A model generated the notes under the pieces. The model worked only from the letters and a program-made list of their open reading frames with translations. It was not told the DNA's origin and ran no database searches. From Hydrogenophaga sp040372165 (lineage in GTDB: Bacteria > Pseudomonadota > Gammaproteobacteria > Burkholderiales > Burkholderiaceae_C), in contig NZ_BAABWG010000004.1 in the NCBI RefSeq assembly GCF_040372165.1, positions 186,001-250,000 on the forward strand: a stretch of DNA of 64,000 bases, written 5' to 3'. Numbering within the stretch: position 1 is the stretch's first letter; the number at the start of each line of letters is the position of its first letter. This document shows positions 54,983 through 64,000 of the stretch, one piece after another. Made by a program: the position numbers and the translations under genes.

Positions 54983-56135
54983 GGGGTTCCTGTGAAGGCG
55001 CTTCTGCGGGCGGTTGAGATGCAATGCTCGCTGTGATCTTTGCCGGCGTCAAGGCCGTGAGACGGGCCAGGCGTGCCTCAGGGTCGAGTGAGGCAAGCTC
55101 GCGAACGGCCTCGTAGAAGCGGGGGAAGTTGTCTCCGGACTGATGAAACAGTGCCGTCAGCGCCGGCACCCAACGGTCGTACGCAGCCTGGGCGCCGAAG
55201 CTGGCATTGTTGGCTCGCTTCACCCATCCGTCATACCCTTTGTACCCACCCCATTGCGCCTTCTGTGTCTCATAGGCTTGGTGAAACCAGTTCATGATCT
55301 CAGCCTTGGCTTCGCGCTTTTCGGCATCGCTTTTGCCGGGCTGTGTGTAGACCTGCTCCAGGCATCCCCTGACGTCCAGGGTCAGGCGCTTGAACTGCGA
55401 CCGTCGCTGAGCCAGAGCTGCGACATCCTGGCGACTTTTCTCGGACCCGTGGGCCTCAAGCCAGCGCTCGCCACCCAGCCGTTCGACCGTGGTAGCAAAA
55501 CTCTCATTGAAGACGGTATCTCCCTTGGCGTAGACGACCTGGTGGGCCAGTTCGTGAAACATCAACTTTGCAAGCTCACCTTCCGGGTATCCGACAAAGG
55601 TATTGAGCAATGGGTCTCCGCCCAGCCAATTGGTCCAGCCCAGGGTGGAATAGGCGGGAACGGGGTACACGGTGACTTCCAGTTCGTCGGGCAATGACTC
55701 GGCGAACTGGTTGGCCCGGGCTTCGTCGTAGTAGCCCTTGTAGCCCACGCAGCCCACCACTGGAAAGCACCACCGGTGCAGTTCGAGGGAAAGCTCTGGT
55801 GCGGCCACCACATTCCAGACAGCAGCCCGACGTTGGAGGTCTGCGTAGCGCCGGTAGCTGTCGTTGTCTGGCAAAGCCAGCTCGCTGACAGCAAAATCGC
55901 GCATGGTCCGGGTCTGGCGCAGCCGATCGCGCAATGCTGCCGGTGTATCGGGCGCTTCGATCCAGTGTTCGACGGGTTCGGCCCGCTGCATGACGTCCAG
56001 ATGGCCGGTCACGGATTGCCAGTAGTAGCCGATCGATTCACGCTGCGACGCGCAGCCTGCACCCAGCGCGGCGGCCAGAAGGGCGATCAGGACCAGTTTT
56101 CTGCTCGGGCGTCTGCGTGTCGACGGTTGACTCAT
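54897..56135 (-). CDS. Putative lipoprotein aminopeptidase (zinc protease)
   Basis: 412 residues. A signal peptide with lipobox LGAGC lipidates Cys28. The zinc site is HELAHQVVY (His194, Glu195, His198) with a downstream Glu in FNESFATTVERLGGERWL. Matches the predicted-aminopeptidase family (DUF2265-like). The last 45 residues are a Pro-rich tail reaching into the next gene. ATGA overlap with the molybdopterin oxidoreductase stop suggests coupling. Natural substrates are unknown. Confidence 0.86.
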   Translation of the reverse strand: MSQPSTRRRPSRKLVLIALLAAALGAGCASQRESIGYYWQSVTGHLDVMQRAEPVEHWIEAPDTPAALRDRLRQTRTMRDFAVSELALPDNDSYRRYADLQRRAAVWNVVAAPELSLELHRWCFPVVGCVGYKGYYDEARANQFAESLPDELEVTVYPVPAYSTLGWTNWLGGDPLLNTFVGYPEGELAKLMFHELAHQVVYAKGDTVFNESFATTVERLGGERWLEAHGSEKSRQDVAALAQRRSQFKRLTLDVRGCLEQVYTQPGKSDAEKREAKAEIMNWFHQAYETQKAQWGGYKGYDGWVKRANNASFGAQAAYDRWVPALTALFHQSGDNFPRFYEAVRELASLDPEARLARLTALTPAKITASIASQPPAEAPSQEPHVENSHPSPAPPGVCRRPEGGLEMGRAS

Positions 56136-58201
56136 GGGTCAGAGCGTACCTGAACTGCGCAGTCGTAGAAAACCGGTCCCTGTCCAAGGTCGGTGAGGCG
56201 CTGGCTGGTCAACTCATTGACGTTTCGACCATCGGAAGCGAACTTTCGCCACCAGATGCCCAGGCCATTGACCACGCCGGGACGGGCCCGGTTGTTCAAC
56301 GCAACTTTGCAGCGGTATTCACCCCTGTCGTTGTAGACAAGAACCCATTCACCATCACCAATACTCCTCGACTGAGCGTCCTGAGGGTGCATCTCTAGCA
56401 GTGGTTCCCCCTCGACATCACGCAGACTGCGAACGTTGACGAAGGTAGAGTTGAGGAAGCGACGTGCCGGTGGCGAAATGAAAGCCAGGGGATACCGCTT
56501 GTCAGCCCCGGCTGGTTCATAGTTGGGAACGTGGTCCGGCAAGGGGTCAAGCCCGGCGTCCTGAAGGCGTTGACTGAAGAATTCGAACTTCCCGGAGGGC
56601 GTTGGAAAGCCCCCTTCGGCGAATGGCGCCGAGGGCATGGGCAGGGTCTGATAGCCGTGACGCTCCAGCTGCTCAAAGTCCACAGGCTCTGCAAACGCCT
56701 GCCTGCACAGCGCTTCGTCTGAATCTGCGAAACACGAGTCAGTGAATCCCATGCGCCCGGCCAGATCCCTGAAGATGCTGGCGTTGCTGCGGGCTTCGCC
56801 CAGGGGGGCAATGGCTGGGCGATTGAGCAGAACGTCGGTGTGGCCGTAGCTGCCGTGGATATCCCAGTGTTCGAGCTGGGTAGTGGCGGGCAACACGTAG
56901 TCCGCGTAGTCGGCGGTGTCCGTCTGGAACTGCTCGATCACCACCGTGAAAAGGTCTTCGCGGCTGAAGCCGCTGACGACTTTCTGAGATTCCGGTGCAA
57001 CGGCCACAGGGTTGCTGTTGTAGACGACAAGCGCCTCGATCGCCGGCCCGAAAAGTGGAGACGCGGGCTTGAGCAGATCATCGCCGATCGTGACCATGTT
57101 GATCGTCCGGGGCGTTGCACCTGCCAGCAGTTCGGGCCGCTGCAGGGCGTCGCGCTGGATGGGAAAACGGCCAGCGTTGGACATGAGCAGCCCGCCCGCA
57201 TGCGATCGCCATGCGCCGGTCACGGCCGGCAGCGCAGCGATGGCTCTGACGGCGTTTCCCCCACCTCTGACCCGTTGCATGCCGTAGTTCAGCCGGATGC
57301 CGGCATCACGCGTGGTACCGAGGTCCCGGGCGAGGGCGCGAATGCTGTCCGCGTCGATCCCACAGGTTTGGGCTGCCTTGTCTGCCGGCCACTGACGAAT
57401 GCGTTCTTTCAGCTTGGCCCAGCCGACGGTGTACTTCTCGATGTAGTCTTCGTCGGCCCAGCCGTTGGCGACAATCTCGTTCATCAGGCCAAACGCGAGC
57501 GCGGCGTCTGTGCCAGGCTGGATTGCCAGGTGGACGTGGCACTTCTCGGCGGTCTCGGTTCGCCGTGGGTCAATGCAGACCAGTTTGGCTCCTGCGCGTT
57601 TGGCCTCCTGGACGTAGCGCCAGAAGTGCAAGTTGCTGGTGATGGAGTTGCTTCCCCAGATGAGGATCAGGTGTGAATCGGCGAAATGCTCGACCAGCAT
57701 GCCAACCTTTTGGCCGATGCTGTGGATCAGCCCTTCTCCACCGGCGATGGAGCAGATGGTTCTGGCAAGTTGCGAAGCGCCAAGCCGGTTGAAAAAGCGG
57801 CTGGCCATGGATTCACCCTGCACCAGCCCCATGGTTCCGGCGTAGCTGTACGGGAGAATGGCCTGTGGGTCACGCTTGGCAATGGCACCCAGGCGCGCTG
57901 CGATGTCCTCGAGCGCCTCTTCCCATGACACTCTCTCAAACTGTCCGGAACCCTTGGCGCCGGTGCGCCTGAGCGGGTAGAGCAGGCGCTCGTCGTGGTA
58001 AGTGCGATCCAGGTACTTGGCAACTTTGGTGCACAGTGCGCCGGCCGTCTGAGGGTGATCGGGGTTGCCTTGAACCCGTATGGCTTTGCCAGTTTGCTGG
58101 TCTACCGTCGTGATCAGTGCACAAGTGTCCGGGCAGTCGTGAGGGCATGCGCCGAGAACTTCTCGGGTGTGGGGGGTGTGCTTGGCGGTGGAAACAGGCA
58201 T
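56132..58201 (-). CDS. Molybdopterin-dependent oxidoreductase
   Basis: DMSO-reductase superfamily catalytic subunit. 689 residues from ATG 58201. An N-terminal [4Fe-4S] motif CPHDCPDTC with a fourth Cys at 57 (GALCTK) is followed by domains for the two molybdopterin guanine dinucleotides (ILIWGSNSITSNLHFW, YNSNPVAVAPES, LPATTQLEHWDIHGSYGHT) and a C-terminal molydop_binding domain. No partner Fe-S or membrane subunit, and no Tat signal, so it is likely cytoplasmic. The substrate is unknown. An in-frame ATG at 58261 is an alternative start. Confidence 0.88.
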   Translation of the reverse strand: MPVSTAKHTPHTREVLGACPHDCPDTCALITTVDQQTGKAIRVQGNPDHPQTAGALCTKVAKYLDRTYHDERLLYPLRRTGAKGSGQFERVSWEEALEDIAARLGAIAKRDPQAILPYSYAGTMGLVQGESMASRFFNRLGASQLARTICSIAGGEGLIHSIGQKVGMLVEHFADSHLILIWGSNSITSNLHFWRYVQEAKRAGAKLVCIDPRRTETAEKCHVHLAIQPGTDAALAFGLMNEIVANGWADEDYIEKYTVGWAKLKERIRQWPADKAAQTCGIDADSIRALARDLGTTRDAGIRLNYGMQRVRGGGNAVRAIAALPAVTGAWRSHAGGLLMSNAGRFPIQRDALQRPELLAGATPRTINMVTIGDDLLKPASPLFGPAIEALVVYNSNPVAVAPESQKVVSGFSREDLFTVVIEQFQTDTADYADYVLPATTQLEHWDIHGSYGHTDVLLNRPAIAPLGEARSNASIFRDLAGRMGFTDSCFADSDEALCRQAFAEPVDFEQLERHGYQTLPMPSAPFAEGGFPTPSGKFEFFSQRLQDAGLDPLPDHVPNYEPAGADKRYPLAFISPPARRFLNSTFVNVRSLRDVEGEPLLEMHPQDAQSRSIGDGEWVLVYNDRGEYRCKVALNNRARPGVVNGLGIWWRKFASDGRNVNELTSQRLTDLGQGPVFYDCAVQVRSDP

Positions 58202-58524
58202 ACGGGCATCAACATCAACAATCGCAAATTCCTCCGGAGCGCCAGGCGGCTGGCTGGTCATCGCGGTGCGTGCCGCTTGACCCAACGGGCGCCCGAAGAC
58301 AGAACATACTGCCACTTCGAGAGGCGCGCGCCCGGCTGACTGGCATGCTTCCCTCCTCTGAATGGGGGAGAAGTTCGGGCCGGGGGCACTGGACGGATTG
58401 TGCAGCGGTTGTCCAACCCCGGCCAGGAGAAGGGAAATGAGCGATTCCTCACCCACGGACACAGCCTGGGTTTACCATGGGGTTTTGGAGCCTATTGCCT
58501 GGACCTTTGTCCAAACCGACTGTC
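58202..58524. other. Divergent intergenic region with a possible leader ORF
   Basis: 323 bases between the oxidoreductase and the M20 gene. It contains ATG 58437, preceded by AGGAGA, which opens a 41-codon frame running to 58562 and overlapping the M20 start in another frame. No terminator or RNA element is evident. Confidence 0.45.
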
Positions 58525-59730
58525 ATGCAACTGATCGATTCCATTGTCTCGCGCGCGGCTGATTTCGTGGCCATACGGCGTGACATCCACGCCCATCCGG
58601 AGTTGTGCTTTGAAGAGGTGCGAACAGCCGATCTCGTGGCGGCCAAACTCGAATCCTGGGGCATAGAGCATGTTCGCGGACTTGGCACCACCGGTGTGGT
58701 CGGGATTGTTCATGGGCGCGATGGCGGCGCGTGTGGCCGTGGCGTGGGCTTGCGGGCAGACATGGATGCGCTGCCCATTCAGGAGCGAAACGACTTTGGG
58801 CATGCGAGTCGCCACAAAGGCAAGATGCATGCGTGTGGCCATGATGGTCATGTGGCGATTCTGCTGTCGGCGGCGCAGCATCTGGCCGAAAGTCGCGATT
58901 TCGACGGCACTGTGTATCTGATCTTCCAGCCAGCAGAGGAAGGTGGCGGGGGTGCGAGGGAGATGATCGCGGACGGTCTGTTCGAGAAATTTCCGATGGA
59001 AGCGGTTTTCGGACTTCACAACTGGCCGGGCATGCCTGCTGGTGCCTTGGCCGTGAGCGAGGGGCCTGTCATGGGCTCCAGCAACGAGTTCAAGATCACC
59101 ATCAAGGGCAAAGGCGCTCATGCGGCGATGCCGCAAAACGGCGTCGATCCGGTGCCTGTGGCTTGTCAGATGGTGCAGGCATTCCAGACCATCATCACGC
59201 GCAACAAGAAGCCAGTCGATACTGGTGTGATATCGGTCACCATGATTCACACCGGCGAAACGCACAACGTGGTCCCGGATGTGGCCGAGATCCAGGGCAC
59301 CGTCCGTACGTTCACAATCGAAGTGCTGGACATGATTGAGCACAGGATGCGCGAGATCGCCACCCACACCTGCGCAGCTTTCGGAGCAACGTGCGAGTTC
59401 GAATTCGAGCGCAACTACCCGCCAACGGTGAACCACCCGAAAGAAGCGGCGTTTGCGCGCCAGGTGGCAGTAGAGGTGGCCGGTGCCGACAACGTACGCG
59501 ACCAGGAGCCCACCATGGGCGCCGAAGACTTTGCGTTCATGCTGCAGGACAAGCCCGGCTGTTACCTGTTCATCGGTAACGGGGATGGCGACCACAGAAG
59601 TGTCGGGCATGGCGAGGGCCCTTGCATGCTGCACAACCCCAGCTACGACTTCAATGACGACCTGATCGTCAAGGGAGCGAGCTACTGGGTACACCTGGCC
59701 AGCAAGTGGCTGGGGCAGTCGCGCCCATGA
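58525..59730 (+). CDS. M20 family amidohydrolase (hippurate hydrolase-like)
   Basis: Zinc peptidase/amidase of the IAA-amino acid/hippurate hydrolase branch. 401 residues from ATG 58525 (MQLIDSIVSRAADF). IRRDIHAHPELCFEE near the start, metal sites GLRADMDALP, MHACGHDGHVAILL and QPAEEGGGGAREM, a dimerisation domain, and final GAEDFAFM. No Shine-Dalgarno precedes this ATG, so translation may be coupled to the leader frame. It overlaps the next gene by four bases. Confidence 0.92.
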   Translation: MQLIDSIVSRAADFVAIRRDIHAHPELCFEEVRTADLVAAKLESWGIEHVRGLGTTGVVGIVHGRDGGACGRGVGLRADMDALPIQERNDFGHASRHKGKMHACGHDGHVAILLSAAQHLAESRDFDGTVYLIFQPAEEGGGGAREMIADGLFEKFPMEAVFGLHNWPGMPAGALAVSEGPVMGSSNEFKITIKGKGAHAAMPQNGVDPVPVACQMVQAFQTIITRNKKPVDTGVISVTMIHTGETHNVVPDVAEIQGTVRTFTIEVLDMIEHRMREIATHTCAAFGATCEFEFERNYPPTVNHPKEAAFARQVAVEVAGADNVRDQEPTMGAEDFAFMLQDKPGCYLFIGNGDGDHRSVGHGEGPCMLHNPSYDFNDDLIVKGASYWVHLASKWLGQSRP

Positions 59731-60833
59731 TCAAGGTCGACCAAGCCTTCCAGCCCAGTTACCGGCTGGCGCGCAAGGCATTTCTGGAAGCAGCTTCCAT
59801 GCACGGGCTTCCGTCGTTCTCCTACAACCTGGACCTGCCGGGCCAGGAAGGGGAGCAGCTGGCCATGGATGTCGTGCGTGACGGGCCTGCAGATGCTGAT
59901 CGGATCCTGATGGTCAGCAGCGGCTGTCATGGGGTTGAAGGCTTTTGTGGATCAGGGGTGCAGGTGTATGCACTGCATGACGAGGCATGGCGAAACAGGG
60001 CACGAGCGGCCGGCGTGACGGTGCTGTATGTCCACGCACTCAACCCCCACGGTTTCTCGTTTGCCCGTCGGGTGACGCACGAGAACGTGGACCTCAACCG
60101 GAACTTCGTCGATTTTTCCCGACCGCTGCCGCACAACCCCTACTACCGCGAGCTGGATCCTTTGCTGCTTCCTGCACAGTGGCCTCCGGGGCCGGACAGT
60201 CAGGCCGCCATGCAGGCCTATATGCAAACGCACGGCATCGACGGCTTGCAAAACGCGGTCACGCCGGGTCAGTACGAAATCCCTGACGGATTGTTCTTTG
60301 GCGGGCAGGCGCCGACCTGGAGCAACAGGACGGTGCGACAGTTGTTGCGCGAGCATGTGTCGCATGCCCGTCAGTTGGCCTGGATCGACGTGCACACTGG
60401 CCTGGGTGCCAATGGTGTTGGGGAGCGGATACTGTCGACGCGGGATGACGCATTGGCGTATCAGCGCGCCCAAGCCTGGTGGAACATGGGCGACGACGTG
60501 AAGGTCACATCCATCTACGACGGCTCATCCACGTCAGCGAGGCTGGATGGACTGATGTGCCTTTCGGTCTATGACGAATGCCCCGAGACCGAGTACACGG
60601 GCATTGCGCTGGAGTTCGGAACCGTGCCCATGACGCAAGTGATGGATGCGCTGCGGGCAGATCACTGGTGCCACCGCTACGCAAGCGAGGCGACGCCGGC
60701 GCAAGTGAACGCCGCGAGGGCACAGGCCATGGCTGCATTCTTTGACGAATCGCTGGCATGGAAAGGGCAGATCATCGCCCAGTCACGGCAAGTCCTTCAT
60801 CAGGCGGTGGACGGATTGAGTGCCAGCCACTGA
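59727..60833 (+). CDS. DUF2817 (M14-like) peptidase
   Basis: 368 residues, co-translated with the M20 gene (ATGA overlap). Zinc carboxypeptidase-like features: SSGCHGVEGFCGS, NPHGFSFARRVTHENVDLNRNF, and DVHTGLGANG with another metal His. Together with the M20 hydrolase it suggests breakdown of an N-acylated amino acid or small peptide. Substrate unknown. Confidence 0.86.
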   Translation: MIKVDQAFQPSYRLARKAFLEAASMHGLPSFSYNLDLPGQEGEQLAMDVVRDGPADADRILMVSSGCHGVEGFCGSGVQVYALHDEAWRNRARAAGVTVLYVHALNPHGFSFARRVTHENVDLNRNFVDFSRPLPHNPYYRELDPLLLPAQWPPGPDSQAAMQAYMQTHGIDGLQNAVTPGQYEIPDGLFFGGQAPTWSNRTVRQLLREHVSHARQLAWIDVHTGLGANGVGERILSTRDDALAYQRAQAWWNMGDDVKVTSIYDGSSTSARLDGLMCLSVYDECPETEYTGIALEFGTVPMTQVMDALRADHWCHRYASEATPAQVNAARAQAMAAFFDESLAWKGQIIAQSRQVLHQAVDGLSASH

Positions 60834-60864
60834 GTGAGCACGCCAGGCGAGGCAGGCTGAGCGC

Positions 60865-62697
60865 CTATTCGGTGTCCGCCTTTCCCGCCTGTTGCAAGGT
60901 CCACATCTGTGCATAGGTGCCGTTGCGGGCCAGCAGCGCCTGATGGGTACCTCGCTCCACAATGACGCCGTTTTCCAGAACAAGGATTTCGTGTGCATCC
61001 ACCACAGTAGAGAGCCTGTGGGCGATGACCAGAGATGTTTTGTTTTTCGCGGCCTGTTTCAGCTCGGCCTGTATGGCGCGCTCGTTTGCCGAGTCCAGCG
61101 CGGACGTGGCTTCATCAAAGATCATGATCGGTGGATTCTTGAGCAGCGTGCGAGCAATTGCGACGCGCTGCTTTTCTCCCCCTGAGAGCTTCAACCCCCG
61201 TTCTCCGACCACCGTGTCGTAGCCAGCTGGGAGTTTCTCGACAAACTGATGAATGTGGGCGGCTTTGGCAGCTTCGATGGCGGCCGCCTGCCCAGCGTCA
61301 GGGCGTCCATAGAGAATGTTGTAGCCGATGGTGTCGTTGAACAGGACAGTATCCTGCGGCACGATGCCGATGGCCTGCCGAACGCTCGCTTGTGTCACCT
61401 CCCGGATGTTCTGGCCGTCGATACGGATGCATCCACCGTCGCTGGCATTGCTCACGTCGTAGAAGCGGTAAAGGAGCCGGGCCAGCGTTGACTTGCCCGA
61501 GCCGGATGGGCCTACCACAGCGACGGTCTTGCCCGCCGGTATGCTAAAGCTCACGCCGTGCAGGATTTCCCGGTCCTTCTCATAGGCGAAGCGCACATTG
61601 TCAAAGCTCACCGCAGGGGCCTTTGACAGCGAGAGGTCTGGTGCATCTGGTCTGTCCGCCACTTCCTGGGGTGTGTCCATGAGCCCGAACATGCGGTCCA
61701 GGTCAGTCAGGCTTTGCTTGATCTCCCGGTAGAGGACGCCCAGGAAACCCAGCGGAATGTAGAGCTGGATCATGAAGGCATTGACCATGACCAGGTCGCC
61801 CAGGCTGAGCGTGCCGGCCGCAACGCCTTGCGTGGCACGCCACAGGATGGCCACGAGTGCGAAGGCAATCACGAGCTGCTGCGCGCTGTTGAGCAAAGAC
61901 AGTGTGTTCTGGCTCTTGATCCGCGCCTTGCGCAGGGACTCGAGGGCGCCGTTGTAGCGGGTTGCCTCAAAGGCTTCGTTGTTGAAGTATTTGACCGTTT
62001 CGTAGTTGAGTAGCGAATCGACGGCGCGTGCCTGGCTGATGGATTCGAGCTCGTTCATCTGACGCCGGAAATGGGTACGCCATTCGGTGATCTTGACGGT
62101 ACAGGTGACGTACACCACCAGTGCAGCGACGGTGATCCACACATAGCCCATGTCGAACTGGGTACCGAGCAGAACAAGAACCAGTGTGACTTCGACCAAT
62201 GTGGGAAAGATGCTGTAGAGCGAATAAGAGATGAGCGACTGCACGCCTCGGGTGCCACGCTCGATGTCGCGTGTCATTCCGCCGGTCTGGCGTTCCAGGT
62301 GAAAACGAAGGCTCAATTCGTGCAGGCGCCCAAAGACCTGCAACGCAATGTGGCGGGTAGCACCCTCGGTGGCGCGGGCAAAGATCAGTTCGCGCAGCTC
62401 GGTGAACAAGGTGGTGGACAGGCGCAGCAGTCCGTAGGCCACGATCAGACCCACTGGAACGACCAGGATGGCCTGGGGACTGTCGGGGGCGATGTTCATG
62501 GCATCGACCAGGCGCTTGAGCAGCAGCGGGACACCGACGTTGGCCAGTTTGGCCGCGAGCATGAACAGCAGGGCGATGATGACGCGGGTCTTGTATTCCC
62601 AGAGGTAGGGGAGCAGTCGCTTGAGGGTAGGCCAGTCCGACCGTTTGTGTCCGGGTGGCAGTTCAGCGGGGAGTGGGGCGCGGCTGTGCGATCGCAT
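60865..62697 (-). CDS. ATM1/HMT1-type ABC exporter
   Basis: 610 residues, a half-transporter with six TM helices (about 30-320) and an ATPase. DSLLNYETVKYFNNEAFEA is the hallmark of the ATM1 subfamily. Walker A GPSGSGKST, signature LSGGEKQRVAIARTLLK and Walker B IMIFDEATSALD. Bacterial members export glutathione-metal or glutathione-persulfide complexes, an interesting match to gor and the persulfide genes elsewhere here. Convergent with the DUF2817 gene. Confidence 0.94.
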   Translation of the reverse strand: MRSHSRAPLPAELPPGHKRSDWPTLKRLLPYLWEYKTRVIIALLFMLAAKLANVGVPLLLKRLVDAMNIAPDSPQAILVVPVGLIVAYGLLRLSTTLFTELRELIFARATEGATRHIALQVFGRLHELSLRFHLERQTGGMTRDIERGTRGVQSLISYSLYSIFPTLVEVTLVLVLLGTQFDMGYVWITVAALVVYVTCTVKITEWRTHFRRQMNELESISQARAVDSLLNYETVKYFNNEAFEATRYNGALESLRKARIKSQNTLSLLNSAQQLVIAFALVAILWRATQGVAAGTLSLGDLVMVNAFMIQLYIPLGFLGVLYREIKQSLTDLDRMFGLMDTPQEVADRPDAPDLSLSKAPAVSFDNVRFAYEKDREILHGVSFSIPAGKTVAVVGPSGSGKSTLARLLYRFYDVSNASDGGCIRIDGQNIREVTQASVRQAIGIVPQDTVLFNDTIGYNILYGRPDAGQAAAIEAAKAAHIHQFVEKLPAGYDTVVGERGLKLSGGEKQRVAIARTLLKNPPIMIFDEATSALDSANERAIQAELKQAAKNKTSLVIAHRLSTVVDAHEILVLENGVIVERGTHQALLARNGTYAQMWTLQQAGKADTE

Positions 62698-62742
62698 GCG
62701 TCAGAATCGGGTTTTTGGGGCTTTTATAAAGGGATTGTGCCC

Positions 62743-63147
62743 ATGTATGAAAAACACCTCACCTCACCCAGCGAACACGAGCTGGTGTTGCGGGTGATTC
62801 CCATGCCGGCCGACTGCAATGCCAATGGCGATATTTTTGGCGGTTGGGTCATGTCTCAGGTGGACCTGGCTGGCTCCGTGCTGCCCGCACGGATCGTCCA
62901 GGGGCGCCTGGCGACTGTGGCCGTCAACGAGTTTGTGTTCAAGCATCCGGTTCGTGTCGGCGACATCCTCAGTCTTTACGCTCAGGTGACCAAAGTGGGC
63001 AACACGTCCATTACGGTACAGGTGGAAGTGTTTGCCGAACGCTTTGGTGCCAAGGGTGGACACATCAAGGTGACGGAAGCCTGTCTGACCTACGTCGCCA
63101 TTGACGGTGACGGGCGTCCCAGGCCGATACAGCAAAATGAAGCTTGA
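62743..63147 (+). CDS. Acyl-CoA thioesterase (YciA-like hotdog)
   Basis: 134 residues. The hotdog signature MPADCNANGDIFGGWVMSQVDLAG includes the Asn-x-x-Gly-Asp-x-Phe-Gly-Gly motif and catalytic Asp of the YciA/BACH family. The downstream VNEFVFKHPVRVGDIL matches. It hydrolyses acyl-CoA of broad chain length. ATG 62743 is 45 bases from the divergent exporter start. Confidence 0.93.
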   Translation: MYEKHLTSPSEHELVLRVIPMPADCNANGDIFGGWVMSQVDLAGSVLPARIVQGRLATVAVNEFVFKHPVRVGDILSLYAQVTKVGNTSITVQVEVFAERFGAKGGHIKVTEACLTYVAIDGDGRPRPIQQNEA

Positions 63148-63228
63148 ATCTCAACACACTGCTTTGAGAGAGAGGAGAGGGCATCGGTGACGCCCGCCCA
63201 ACGTTTTTTTGTTTGAAGGGAGAGATGA

Positions 63229-63828
63229 ATGAGCGTGACAACGCAATTGAATGGAGTCATGAAGATCTGTGCAGTGACATCACTGGCCGTGTCGCTGTCT
63301 GCCCCGGTGCCTGCTTGGGCACAGGACGTGCCTGCCGAGGGTTATCTGTGCTGCAACATGCGAACCGATGGCAGCTGGATATCCGACAGCAACTACGTGG
63401 AGTCGGGCAAGCGTGTCATTCCCTACGGCACACCGGTTCAGTTCGTGGGCATCGGGCGCTACCGGGTCGAGATCACGATCGATGGTGAATCACAGTGGCT
63501 GGGCAATGACTACAGCCGCGACCTCGACATGGAGACGTTTGCCCGGCGGTACATCCTGGACCAGGACCCCAGGAAAGTGATCGCCAAAGCCGGTCCCAGA
63601 GTCCGCAAAGCGGTGAAAAAGGGGAAAGTCACCAAGGGCATGACGCGTGAGCAGGTCGCCGTGGCCCTGGGTTACCCCATTTCGAGCGAAACCCCGGACC
63701 TGGAAGACACGCGGTGGCGCTATTGGCTCTGGAGCTTTTCACCCTATACCGTCGTGTTCGGTCAGTCGGGCCGCGTGGTCCGGGTGGAAGCGGATACCGA
63801 TACGCTGCACAAGGTCTACATGCGCTGA
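63229..63828 (+). CDS. Secreted small protein with SmpA/BamE-like C-terminus
   Basis: 199 residues. A Sec signal peptide (cleavage about AWA-QD at residue 31) precedes a Cys-containing region (YLCCNMRTDGSW) and a basic linker. The C-terminal section (about 138-199) resembles the SmpA/OmlA fold: VTKGMTREQVAVALGYP, then WRYWLWSFSPYTVVFGQSGRVVRVE. No lipobox. Function unknown; periplasmic. AGGGAGAGATGA precedes the start, ATG 63229. Confidence 0.82.
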   Translation: MSVTTQLNGVMKICAVTSLAVSLSAPVPAWAQDVPAEGYLCCNMRTDGSWISDSNYVESGKRVIPYGTPVQFVGIGRYRVEITIDGESQWLGNDYSRDLDMETFARRYILDQDPRKVIAKAGPRVRKAVKKGKVTKGMTREQVAVALGYPISSETPDLEDTRWRYWLWSFSPYTVVFGQSGRVVRVEADTDTLHKVYMR

Positions 63829-63866
63829 TGCAACTTGGCTGGAAGGCGGCTTGGCGTGGATGCGGT

Positions 63867-64000
63867 TCAGGAGACGATGTAGGCGCCGGAGCCGCAAGAG
63901 AGCAGTTTGCCGTCGGGGGCCAGGAATTCCATGCGTGTGGTGGCGACGCGTGAGCCCAGGCGCATCACCTGGGCGCGCAGTTCGAACTTCTCTGCAATGG
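63867..64000 (-). CDS. PaaI-type thioesterase, C-terminal part (cut by the window edge)
   Basis: The last 43 codons of a minus-strand gene entering from beyond the window. They read SRVATTRMEFLAPDGKLLS and end SGAYIVS, typical of the C-terminal strands of PaaI/YbgC-like hotdog thioesterases. The active site and N-terminus lie outside the window. Confidence 0.7.
   Translation of the reverse strand, partial: IAEKFELRAQVMRLGSRVATTRMEFLAPDGKLLSCGSGAYIVS

Overview
The window looks like chromosomal DNA of a high-GC betaproteobacterium of the order Burkholderiales, most likely Comamonadaceae-like (family-level guess only). The basis is gene content: a Phc-type methyl-ester quorum-sensing operon, a pseudouridine synthase with a long Arg/Asp-rich tail, a polyhydroxyalkanoate-system protein, a fused isobutyryl-CoA mutase and an AMP nucleosidase. 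I found no rRNA, tRNA, CRISPR array, insertion sequence or phage gene. Coding density is high, with many 4-base ATGA overlaps, and nearly all of the window reads as ordinary core or soft-core chromosome.

Layout. 0-7.4 kb: a Crp/Fnr regulator, a convergent two-gene ABC-2 exporter, an RsuA/RluF-type pseudouridine synthase and htpG with its terminator. 7.5-14.5 kb: four genes matching phcB-phcS-phcR-phcQ (signal methyltransferase, membrane kinase, receiver-kinase, response regulator), facing an orphan PAS histidine kinase. 14.8-20.2 kb: srkA, a two-TM ion channel with a methyltransferase, a small unknown protein, psd and purT. 20.2-25 kb: a four-gene tripartite MacAB/TolC-type efflux operon. 25-36.4 kb: an MscS channel, amn, an MgtC/DUF4010 membrane protein, gor, a hemerythrin, a 3-hydroxybutyryl-CoA dehydrogenase, a GMC oxidoreductase with an ABM protein, and a secreted subtilisin-like protease. 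36.9-45.4 kb: a 1362-residue kinase with five PAS domains and a GAF domain, and the ppk2-icmF operon. 45.6-47 kb: a CstR-like persulfide-type repressor and a persulfide dioxygenase-rhodanese fusion. 47.3-51.6 kb: a CqsA/LqsA-type alpha-hydroxyketone autoinducer synthase, a response regulator with an enlarged receiver, a CqsS-like membrane kinase and a LuxR-type regulator. 51.7-64 kb: coaX, a wax-ester synthase/DGAT, an acyl-CoA-binding protein, a PHA-system protein, a lipoprotein aminopeptidase, a molybdopterin oxidoreductase, an M20/DUF2817 peptidase pair, an ATM1-type ABC exporter, an acyl-CoA thioesterase, a small secreted protein and a truncated PaaI-type thioesterase.

The main point of interest is that two separate fatty-acid-derived quorum-sensing systems sit about 35 kb apart: a Phc-type 3-hydroxy-fatty-acid methyl ester system and a Cqs/Lqs-type alpha-hydroxyketone system. 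The second is tied to a LuxR-family regulator by two nearly identical 16-bp dyads (14 of 16 bases the same). One lies in the leader of the autoinducer synthase gene, the other at the 5' end of the luxR-type gene. The synthase leader also has a CRP-consensus-like dyad. I infer a regulatory circuit in which the LuxR-type protein, and possibly a CRP homologue, controls ketone-signal synthesis. Other regulatory structures seen are a CsoR/CstR-type operator, an ACGT-rich palindrome before ppk2-icmF, and a hairpin that places the ppk2 ribosome-binding site in its loop.
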